NCBI GenBank assembly: GCA_028023455.1
Contig: JAQFVV010012446.1
Coordinates: forward strand, 560,001-624,000
Direction of reading: 5' to 3'
DNA length: 64,000 bases
DNA from: Epiperipatus broadwayi
Taxonomy: Eukaryota; Onychophora; Udeonychophora; Euonychophora; Peripatidae
The notes below the pieces were generated by a model, which was not told the DNA's origin, searched no databases, and was given only the letters and a program-made list of their open reading frames with translations. This document shows positions 47,701-59,700 of this stretch, piece by piece (within the stretch, counting starts at the first letter, position 1; each line of letters opens with the position of its first letter). Both the position numbers and the translations under genes were made by a program.

Positions 47701-50700
47701 AACGAGATGTATTAGCATATTCATAACACTATATATTGATTAATATCTGGTGCGTCTTTATAAATTTATCAAAAGATAGTTAAATTTAAATTTTCTTTTT
47801 CTGATCTCGATAAAAAGTTTTATAGCAGACTGTCTTTTTCTCTAATCTTTCATACAAAATAGCGAATCGTACGAAAGTAGAATGTCGAGGATCACCTATC
47901 TGTATAGAGGACTAAAACTATGCCCCAACACATAAAAATTCAAAGTTCAGCTATATGTAATTAAAAAATTTGTGAGTGTATGATTTCGTAAAAACTTAAA
48001 TAGAACAGAACTTTTAGAAATTACTGTAACTTTTTTTTTTTTAATAATTTTTACAATTTTTATCTTTGACAGCATTTATAATAGACTTAACAGTCATGGG
48101 ATCATTTACAAATAAAATCCTTTCATTTTAATTTCTAACAACTTCTAAATCACTAATACCCATTTTAAATGCAATAATTACAACTTTTAACATTCCATGG
48201 TACTTTAAATCAAAGTGATCTAAAAGTTAAATCCTTTGGCATATTTTTCTATTAACTTTTAACACATAATTTTGATGCAATGATTAACATATCTTACATT
48301 TTTATGTATTTATAAATTATTTCTATCACTGGAAAAAAATAAGTAAGAGCCCTAATATGCATTTTGACGAGAACAAATCTCAAAAGTTAGGCTCAGACAT
48401 TTCATTTCCCAATAATCGTGGCTACATATTAACCATGTAAATGATATAAATCTAGTTAATAAAGGACATATTTTTCAACCAGCATTTGACAATATTTTTC
48501 ATTAATACCCAAATGATTGTATTTTGGGATTAAAAATGATTACTTTTTCTTTAGCTTTGGATACAGATTTTAAATTCTTTTAAAGATTAAATGTATCAAT
48601 CAACTTTATAACCCTACACAAAAATTATATTGATTTTGCTTAATATAATCATAATTTCCTTATGATACACAAGCTCATTGGTGACCATCTCTATCTATGC
48701 ACACACACTGTCTCCCCCCACTACCCACATCCCACCCCCAATTCATAGAGATCTGCTGTAATACAATCCTTTAAATGAGCATTACTGATTTTAAGTGGTC
48801 CTATAACTAAACATCAAGATGAGAGTAGGGGAACTCATCGGCCATTCCATGGGATTGCAGTGATCTGTACGAATTTATTAATTTTTCCAATGAATGGAGA
48901 CTTTAGGAATACCTTGTATTTATCATAATTTTTTTTTACTAACCCACTGATATCAATTTTTTTTTTTTTTAAAGAGGAAATTTAATTATAAATATATGCT
49001 CAGAACTCTAATCTATACTGATAAATATATACAAAACGACTTACTATCAAACAAACACTAAATCATATAAATTAAGGAAAATGTTTCCCGATTATTTAAT
49101 TTGAAATGTTTTGGAAAAGACAATAGAATTAATGCCATCTTACCAAAATATTTGGAGCTATACTTATGTGAAGTCCAGATAATCCAAAATGATGTAACCG
49201 AGGTGGAGGCGGAGGATGAGGAGGCGGTGGAGGAGGATGATGATAATGATGCAGATGATGATGGAGGTGCTGATGCTGTCCTTGATTACCATCACTGAAA
49301 TTGATATTCAAACAAATGATTGAAATGTCAAAACAATTTAAAATTTGTAAAGAAAAATATTATTGTACTATTTAAAAAAATACTACGATTATAGTAATTT
49401 CATAACAAGTATATATCTTAAATTTAACGTATAATGCAGAAGAATACAAAACATCAAATTATTTAATCTAAACAATTCATATTTTTAGTTTCATGTATTA
49501 AGGCCAAATTATATTTATCATTAATTCTTTGATAATATGTCTTACTATATTCTTCATCAGGATTTCCCTTATTAGGATCTTAAATGTATAGATTTCCATC
49601 TCATGTTCTACATACACCCATTATGTCCCAGTGAAAAGATGACTGATTCTCTCTTTAAGTTTTCTGTATTTTCATCTCTGAATCAATGCGTGCTATTTAT
49701 CTAAAAAAATGTTAAAACGCCAGAACGTCTGGGTCATGGGACATGACATGAAATATAAAAGTATAACGCACTAACATTAAATTTTGTTTTAAATTTAAAA
49801 AAACTACTATTGAAACACTTAAAATGATTCAAACTATGTAAGATAGTGAAATTGTCTTCAGGCATAAAACCTGATCACATCAATAAGATTAATAGCCTGG
49901 CAGATGAGCAGGTTTACATAGATCATCGAAATTACCATATGTATTAGAGCGGCGTTTGTTAATTTGATATTTAAAGGCAGAGTAGCCAAACTTTCAACAT
50001 CTAAACAGTCCCAAAAGATCGTATCATCACTAGGACAGTAAAGGTGACCATATCAATTAAATGCATTGACAGAAATGTCTTCTACATATTTTCCCTGTAA
50101 TATTTTTGGCAATATTTATAAACTCCAATCTGTGCCATGATGGCAAACACGTGGGTAATACTCCATAAAGTATCAGTAATAATAATTTCTAAAGTTTGAT
50201 AATTCTTTTCCCTTAATTAAATTTTTGTAAAGAAGATTAATTATATATATACACACACACAAGCATAATTTAAAGAGCATGTAAAAAAATTTATGGCTTA
50301 TGAAATTGTTAACGTTAAGAATATAAACCTATTCATGAAACAACCAAGTCCAAGTACAATACTAAGATCATTCACTAGCTAGTTTCCCAGAGAATCATTT
50401 AAATGAAATTATAAGCAACAACTGTAACAAAAGATCGGCATTATAAATGATATGCTCGGAATCTAGTTTTGAAAATCTTAGTAATATATTCGGATGTTTG
50501 TTCTATAAATAGGTTCACACATGTACATGTATATATATTAAATGTTTTCACAAATTTTTAGATGTATACATCGAAATAATGCACATAAACTTTTCAGCTA
50601 AAGATTCTAATCAACCAACCAATTAAAACTAGTAATAGAAACTAAAAATAATAGTATGTGTCTATCTTATTTTTACACCAAAAGCAAATCAATTTTAATT

Positions 50701-53700
50701 TACATTATCTAGTCACATCATAATTAGAAATTTTAGATTAAATGGAAAATTTCCAGTATATTTCAATGTTTACATCTTATATATATATATATCATTAAAA
50801 ACCAGTCAACACTTAGACAATCCCAATATCAATAACAATCAACAATTTCAAATTGTTGTCAAGGCAACCTCCTTTTAACAATAAAGGACGGAATCCCACC
50901 TTTATTATTTTCTAATAGATATACAATCATGACAGACAAAAATAAATCATGGCCCTTATTCCCAGGAGGCTGGAAAGTCACCAGCCAAAGCAGCGGTTGA
51001 TGGTCGAAGGCGTAGGGTGCTAAGAATATCCTGATTGTGAACCCAGATTGCCATTTGATGGTGACTTTTTATTTAGGTCACTTTGAAGTGAAGGAAAATT
51101 GCAAGGTATTGAAAAAAACAACTGTCCTATATTAAATGGGACATTATTGGATTTTGTGAAGTTAGAAGGAAAGGTGAAGAGATAATTGATTTAAAAAGTG
51201 GGCATGTACTCTATTACAAAGGCATAAATATTGGAAGTACAAGTGGAGTAGAATTCATTATAAATAAAAAATGGAAGAACAACATTGTGGAGATTGATGG
51301 TATATCGGACAGAGTGGCAAGATTAGTTATTCAACTTAATAGCAGATACCAAATGCAGATAATTCAGGTTTATGCCCCAACAAGTTTTCATAGTGATGAA
51401 GTAGTAGAAGATTTTTTTATACGGATGTACAAATTGTTTTTGATTAGAGTAAACATTTTAAAATTGTTATAAGAGATTTTAATGCTAGAATTGGTAAACA
51501 AATGAAAGATAAAAGTGTAGTAGGTAAATTTTTTATGGTAATAGAAATGAGAGAGGACATAGACTCGTGGAGTTTGCAGAAAAAGAAAAACTTTATATTA
51601 TGAATTATTTTTTTGAGAAAAATGTTAAAAGGAAATGGACATGGAAGCATCCAAATGACGGTACAGCAGAATTGGATTATATTTTGACTGACAGAAAATA
51701 CATATTTCGAGACTGTAATGTTCTTAATAAATTCAACACAGGAAGTGATCATCGATTAGTAAGATACGTGTTAATGCGAAACTAGAGAGTCAAAAATTAC
51801 TAAAAAAAATAATATTTACAGTTGATATTCTTAATCTTCAGAAACATTCTAATGAATTTAAATTAGAGCTTGCAAATAAGTTACAAGTATTAGTAGATTT
51901 TGAATATGATTCAGATTTGAATGAAATTAATAAAAAAATAACTGATATACTTTTAAAAACTGCAACAAAGATAGCTGGTAGAAGAAAGTCGCAATTGATC
52001 AATAACATTTCTACTAAGATTAAAGAATTAGTGAAGAAAAGAAGGAATATGAAGATATATAAAAACAATGCATTAAAAAGAATTGAATATCTTGAATTTT
52101 GTAAAATAGTATGAAAAAGAGTTGGTAATGATGTAAAAAAATATAATCGTAAACTAGCAAAGAAGCTGTAGAAGAGAATAAAAGTTTCAAAAGTGTAAAA
52201 CAACATTTTGATAGGAAACTTATATCTGCAATAAGAAAAAAAAATGGAACTATTACTAAAGAGATGACATCATGAAATGGGTAGAAGAGTTCTATCAAGA
52301 ATTATATAGTAATAAAGAACAAGTACCTACTACATCTATTATATCTTCTGAATTGCCCAGAATTTTAAATAAAGAAGTGAAACATGCAATTAAATCTACG
52401 AAGAAAGGAAAAGCTCCGGGTAATGATGGAATTATAATCGATATATTAAAAGAAACAGGTGAAGAAATAGAAAGAAGTTTGGCAAAGTTATAAACCAAAT
52501 GTCTAAATGATAAAAATGTACCAAATGATTGGAAGAATGCAGTATTAATATTCGTATTTAAAAAAGGTGATAAAGAAGATATTAGAAATTACAGACCTAT
52601 CAGTCTTTTATCAGTTTTATACAAAATTTTTACCAAGATAATTACAACTCGTCTGCAGAGAACATTGGATTTCAACCAACCAAGAGAACAAACTGGATTT
52701 AAAAATGGTTTAGTACAGTAGATCATATCCAAATGTTGAGAGAAATTATAGAACGGACCAAAGAATATGAGTTGCCATTATGCTTTGGATTTGTAGATTA
52801 TGAAAAGGCATTCGGTTCTATAAACATTTCTTCAGTGATTAAAGCATTGAATCATCAAAGTATAGGCCCAGGATATTGTCATTAAAAATATTTATAAAAA
52901 TGCAACAGCAACAATTAGATTACATAATGATACTGGGAAAGTCAACATTGAAAAGGGTGTAAGACAGGGTGACTCCATATCTCCAAAACTTTTTACAGCA
53001 GTGCTGGAAGATGTATTTTGTGGATTAAAATGGGAAGCTAAAGGAATGAAAGTAAATGAAGATTATTTAAGTCATTTAGATTTTGCAGATGATATAGTTG
53101 TTTTTGCAAACAATGCTTCAGAGCTGCAGGAAATGTTGCAGGAGTTATCAAATGAAATTAAGAAAATAGGATTAAAGGTAAACATTAAAAAGACTAAAGT
53201 AATGAACAATGGATTTTCTCAAAAGATGAAAATAAAGATTGATTATGATGAGTTAGAAGAAGTTAAGAACTACAAATACCTTGGTCAGATTATTACTATA
53301 GATGGAAACATAAAAAATAAAATTAATCATAGAATTAAACTTGGTTGAGTGCTTTTGTTAGAAATAACTTGATACTAAAAGGAAATATGCCTATGTGTTT
53401 GAAAAGGAAAGTTTTTAAAAATGTGTTTTACTAGTTCTTATTTGTGGATCTGAGATTTGGACACTTAATAGAAGAGCAAGACAGAGACTTCAGACCACTC
53501 GCATGTTAGAAGTAACAAGAAAAGATCGAAAACGCAATATATGGGTAAAAGAACAACTGACATTGTTGAAAGAATTAAAAGACTGAAGTGGAGTTGGGCT
53601 GGACATGTTGTTAAAAAAGTTGACAATAGATGGACAATTGAAATCTTAAACTGGATTCCAAGAGATTACAAAAGATCCAGAAAGAGACCACATGAAAGAT

Positions 53701-56700
53701 GGACAGATGAAATAAAAAAGTATGCAGGAGTGATTTGGAGAGGCTAGAGATCGGAGAAGATGGAGTGAACATGGAGAGACCTTCATCCTGCAGTGGATTG
53801 ATAAAGGTTAGCAATGATGATGACATATGTTGAGAGTAATTAATTTAAATGTTATTTGCTGTAAGTTTGGATTATTATATAATGAATTCATTGTTGTTAA
53901 TTAATTAAATTTAAAATGGTCTAATTTGTAATTGTCTTAAAATCTATCATAGAATAATTTGCCATAATTTTAATATAATATTACATACAACCCTATTTCC
54001 ATTATAATTATTAAACAAAAATTTGGCAAATTAAATATTTAATCCATTTTTTATTTAGTTATTAATTTGTCATTACAAAAGCACTTACATTCCTGAGCTT
54101 TGGACTACCACTTCAGCTTGCACATTTGCGTTGGCTTCAGGAGAAATATTTGATGGTGGTGGAGGAACAGGTAAAGGTGAACTATCTAATATGGCCTGTG
54201 TCATATTATTAAAAGGTTGAATACGAATGCCTTCACGGTGTCTATAGGGGGGAAAAAAAGGTTGTCACATAAATCAAAATAACAAAAAAAAAAAATTAAA
54301 TTAGATTTTTGTTAAAATAAAAAAGCAGTCTAAAACGTTTAAATGTAAACAATATTGTTTAATAAACTTAATTATTGTTAAAACAGGCAAAACTCACTAT
54401 ACATATTGCCACACACAGCAAGCTAGAGTAACCAATGGATCCAGAAGGCAATACGTATAGTGAGTTTTTCCTGTTTTAACAACAGTTATGCGCAAGCATA
54501 AGAAATGAGGTCATGTGATGTTTATTGGTTTAAAACTTAATTATATTTAAATAAAACAAATATCACATGACATTTAAAAATTTAAATATAAATTAAAATT
54601 AGAAAAATTGTGTTATTTTATTGAAGAATAATTCAACTATAAATAATTTCTTTTTATAAACTGTTAATGAAAACATCCACAGAAAAAATAGTTTTTAAAA
54701 ATTCAACTTTATCTGTGGATGAAGAATAATAAGTAAAATAAAAATATTTTGTTATTTTATCTTTTCTTATAATGACTACATTGTAACTTTAATTCCCAGA
54801 CTAGTTTATAGTCAAACAAAAATTGACAAAAAATCGAAGTCAGTAAACTATATAGTTGCTAGCATGTTGATTCGAGTTCAAAAATTTAAAATGCTTTTAT
54901 AAGCATATATTTATAGCAAACACGCACACACAAATGCAATTTAAATGTGACCCATTATATAACATTAAGATACTTATAACGTAATCGGGCTTGGCCACTT
55001 GATGGCGTTCTGGCTCGCCAAAACACCTAACAAATGCCGTTTACAAGGCCTGACTTACGGCTATAAAAAACATCTATGTTTGTCTTAGCCATTAGAAGGC
55101 CATACGGCCTATTTCTGCTTCGCGACAGTTATTGTGAATCCACACACTTATCTTTCGTTTACAGTTTGATATATATGTGTGTTTAGTTGGATTAGTCAAA
55201 TTTTTACAATATACGTTACACAATATTTGTATTTATAATTTATTTAATAAACATGAATTTATAGTAATTTTCTAAACGTCCACACCCTTGTTTAGAGAAT
55301 GTGTAAGGTGTAAAAGCTTGCCGAGGGTAGGTAAAAAAGAATTCGGCCGATATCGCGTGCGAAATCTCGTTTTCACGTGAAATACCACATAGTTGATAAA
55401 ATGGATGGCGATCAACTTTTTCCGCAGTTGCCGACAACAGAAGCTGATTATTTCTGCTGTCCAATAAAAATATACAATATTTTGATATCTTTTATTTTAG
55501 CATTACAAACAACAGAACACTAATTCTAAAACTAACCCTAAACTAACCCTAACCCTACACAGTTGTTTTGTTATGTAGAAAGCAATAATTAAGCGAAAGA
55601 AATCGCTAAATAGACATCGCAGAGTAGCATCTTTGTCCAAAAACAGCGATTTAAAAATAAAAAAAAGGTTGTCGTTTACTAAATACAAAATTAAAATTAA
55701 ACAACTTTTTTAATAAAAAGGCATGAAAAAAAAGTTATAGCAATCAATAAATTAATAACCAAAAAAAAACACAGCGATTCGATTTAAAAATATAACGCGG
55801 CCCCGAACATTGTATTGTTTTTGACTGCCAACAACACCATCAAGTGGCCAAGCCCGATTACGTTATAATTACCAACATTAATATAAAATGAAAAAGCAAT
55901 TTTAGAAGAATAACAAACCACTAATGTTTTAATGCGGTAACACTCAGTACACAAATAAAAATTCAAAAAAACAAGAACATTTAGCAGCTTTGTATTTTAT
56001 CGATCACTTAATGCCGACTTTAACCAAAATAGCTTATGGTATAAATACTGATTAACTTGTTAGGAAATAAATGACTTTCTTGATATATCGTTGCAGCCAA
56101 GTCTTTTCACATATCTTTAAATCATTTGTGAGAAATAACTTATCAACAAAATGTGTAATTTATCAATAAATATATAATTAATATCCTATTATGTTACTGA
56201 TCCGTAATTTCTAGTTCTTTTCAAATGAGTGTTTGTAACCACCATTCTTTTATTAGATTTTGAAAATAAAATTATATTTTCCATAATTTGTGTACACATT
56301 TTATTTTTCCAACAATATTTAATATTTTTATAGAAAAATAATATAATCAGTTTGAGCTTTTATCGGAAAATATTCACTTTTATAAAAAGTCAAATCAAAA
56401 AAACAAAATCAATAATGTTCTGCTGCAACTTATAATTCAGGAAAACAAGCATTTTATTTTTGTCATTTTTTTAAAATTATAAATAAGATTTTAACTTTTA
56501 GATAGAATTTTCTTAAGTAATCGGAACAGTGATTCATCAGGTCTTTAGAAACTGAATTAAAATAAACGTTTTTTTTTTTTAATTTAATATTTTTATTAAT
56601 AATTGCTGGTAATCGACCAATGACAAAAAAAATCAATATTATTTTTATTATTCTCATTATGTATTTCATTTTCTTTTTTTTCACGTGTCATAGCATCAGC

Positions 56701-59700
56701 AAGGAAGCGAACCCGCTAACCGGGGACAACTGCTTGTAAAGCAGCTGTTGCTGACCTCTCGACCACCATTCATTTTAAAATTGTTTTTTTCTAAATTTGC
56801 AAAAGATGAAATAATGTTTATTAGAATAATTTTTGCTTCTAAACATACATTTCTAATAAATAATTCAAAATTTCTGAAAATATAATAAAGAATAAAGCTA
56901 AATTGGATCAAATAAAAAATTGGGAATTTAATCGAGCCTGCCATTAGGTCTGTCAAAAAGATATTAAATAGTAAAGGATTTTAATATGTCGGAATGGATG
57001 GATAAGGAAATTATATTTGAATTCTTTAGAATGGACAGATGTTCAGTAAGTTTGATGGTGGAGTTGTTTATAATTTGCTGTTAGCTGAGATTTTGAAAAT
57101 CGTACTATACAGTTGATTTTGGTTAAAAATTGTGATTATTATATAAAGATAATAGAAAATATATTTAAAAGTTTATAAATGAGAATTCAGACCTACACTC
57201 GATGATTGAATGTGAAAAAGATCTGCAATGTTTCAGATATTTAGAAGTACGAGGGATTTACAAATAATAATCAATTTCTTTACAAAATGATTGTAAAATC
57301 TCTGAATATAACAGGATTTATATATATATATCTTTATCATGCATTTCTTTAAAGTGTAAACTTTCAAAACTTAAAATGTTTTTTACAATGCACTTCATAT
57401 TTATTATAAATATGAGGCGTGTACTGAACAGAATGTTGGGAATTATATTAACAATTTAATAAAAATATTTTAGAATGATTATCTGTTTTATAGACATTTA
57501 AAATTGTACAATAATAAAGTTGAATAAAAATATTAAAATAAAGTATGAATTCTGTTATCCTACAATCCTAAATTATAGTTAAAATAAGAAAAAAAATATT
57601 TCCAAGAATTTTCGCATAAGATTTAGATTTCCTCTATCTTTAAATATATTGATATATAATACTAAAGATGGAATAAATCAGAACAATAAAGTGTATTTTC
57701 TAGTGAATGAGAGAGACTTAATAGATCAATCATTTATTGGGGTTGAACAAAAGCGAGTATATTTCGAACATCTTTGGCAACAAATTTGTCAATATAAAAT
57801 ATATAAATGTAATCTCAACATTTTATCATGAAAAAAATATATGGACTTTGGAACATTGTTTAATTTCAATGGTTTACTAGTGCAGCTCAGCGTGCACTGG
57901 AATTTTTGAACACAACGCTTTTTATACAATTTATTTCCTAACAGATAAATGCTGTGAATCTGGTATACAGAAATGAAAGTGTGTGCTCAGTACTGCTCTA
58001 ACTCGCAAACTGATGGCCACTGTTTTGCTGTTCATGATGGAGATACTTAAGTTTGTGACAGTGGCCATTTACCGAAATAGTGAAAATCAATAGTTAAATA
58101 AGTCCAGCAAACAAAAACATTTAATATTGTGTATGATAATTAAATTTAACCCCTCCCTACCTCTGCATGCGCATGGTGTGTTGATCAAGTCTACGTCTTT
58201 GCATTTCTTGCATGCGCTGCTGGGCTAACCATAAACGCTGGTGAGTTGGATTAAGCGTAGCAGCTGGAGTTGGAGCCGGACCAGAATGGTAAAAATGGTG
58301 ATGATGAACTCCTTGAACAAAAGAATGCGACTGATGAAGGCCAACATGATGATGATGATGCAACTGCTGTGGCTGGTGCTCTTAAAAAAAAAAATCAATT
58401 TGTAATTTGTATATAACACATTTATCCGAAAAGAAATTTTATAATTACAAGTACCTTCCTATCAATATACTTTAAATAAATATTGCGTCATTGTTATATT
58501 TACAAATTATAAAATTATCGCAAAATTACAAAATCGTTACAAATACTTGTCATTGCGTAACATTCCGTTTTTAAATTGAAACTAATGACAAATTACTGCA
58601 AAATTACAATAAAACAAAATTGTGCAATATTATTGTAAAATAAAATTGACATCAATACCGGGATAAGTACATGGTTGCCCAGTTTGACAAGGAGGACATC
58701 TGGCGTGAACATTGCATCCCATTTCATAAGAACAGTGATGATGATGACTGGTAGAGGGAGTCACAGTCTAAATAATAAAAATAATATATATTTAGTATTA
58801 AAAAAATGGAATAAACATTATTATTATGATCATGGTTAATATCCAACTCTAAAAATTTTCTTTTCTTTTACAGCATATCCTATATATATATTTCATCAAT
58901 ATAAAGACTTGCCAAACTCTCCATATAGTAGTGCCACCAAGTGCAAGCCTTCGTAATCAACGGATACACTTGGTGATACTACTGTATGGAGAGTAACAGA
59001 ATATGTAAGCATATAAAATGGTGATCATGTGATGTTTTGAAGATTTTAATATGAAGACTTATTAAAATTTATTAAATAAACTATTTATTTTATATAGCGC
59101 GATATTTATAAACTGTAATATTAATAATCAGCATTAAGCTATTGCACATGCGCTTTGTAGATTTTATTTCAAATAAGAATGACGTATCATAAATTCTAGT
59201 AAATTTCGCCAGCGTCATTCAAATGCTTAAGATTTGCCCATACATAAGCATTTGGGTTCGAAAAGATAGATGGATTCATTCTATCTTTTCCAAAGACTTA
59301 TCTTGTGTTTGAAGGGGGAGTATTCATTTATTGTTAAAAATCTACAAAGCACATGTGCAATAGCTTAATGCTGATTATTAAAATTTATTAAAAAAACTCT
59401 GAATATTGAGATATGGGGCTAAATTAAATGAAGACCAAATCTTTTGTAACACACTCCTCAAAGTTTATTACAAATAATTAAATTATACATTAAATTATAT
59501 TATAAATAGATGCGATACATGTTTGTCTATTTCGAGAAAATGGACAAATTAATTTGCATTCGCATATTTTATTATTTTATAACATTACAGCAATGTTTAT
59601 AACTTATTTTGGCCATGAATATGAGGGAAAACCTCGAAAGTACTAGGCCTAAATTGACTTAATTTTTTTTGGTTGATACTTACAGCTTCTTCAGCGGGTA

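Larger units (their letters stand above)
45451..49143. other. Arkadia intron: LINE fragment and pogo-like element, otherwise featureless
   Basis: Apart from the two listed repeats (46265-46560 and 47598-47902) this 3.7-kb intron is AT-rich. A C-rich stretch at 48710-48740 is of unknown meaning. Confidence 0.5.
50870..53826 (+). mobile_element. RTE-type non-LTR retrotransposon, near full length, broken
   Basis: Lies in an Arkadia intron, opposite in strand to the gene. After a GC-richer leader (50950-51060) come an AP-like endonuclease, an RT and the short C-terminal part, ending in an ATGATGATGAC run as RTE 3' ends do. The reading frame is cut by several stops and frameshifts. The listed fragment at 19390-19630 is a truncated relative. 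The exact 5' boundary is not defined and no target duplication was found. Confidence 0.75.

Noticed and set aside
49101-49298. Acidic plus-strand open frame ([17 protein letters not shown])
   Set aside because: Antisense shadow of the His/Pro-rich Arkadia exon at 49144-49294, which has correct splice sites and phase.
57649-57831. 60-codon open frame
   Set aside because: No family resemblance, inside an AT-rich intron, no coding support.
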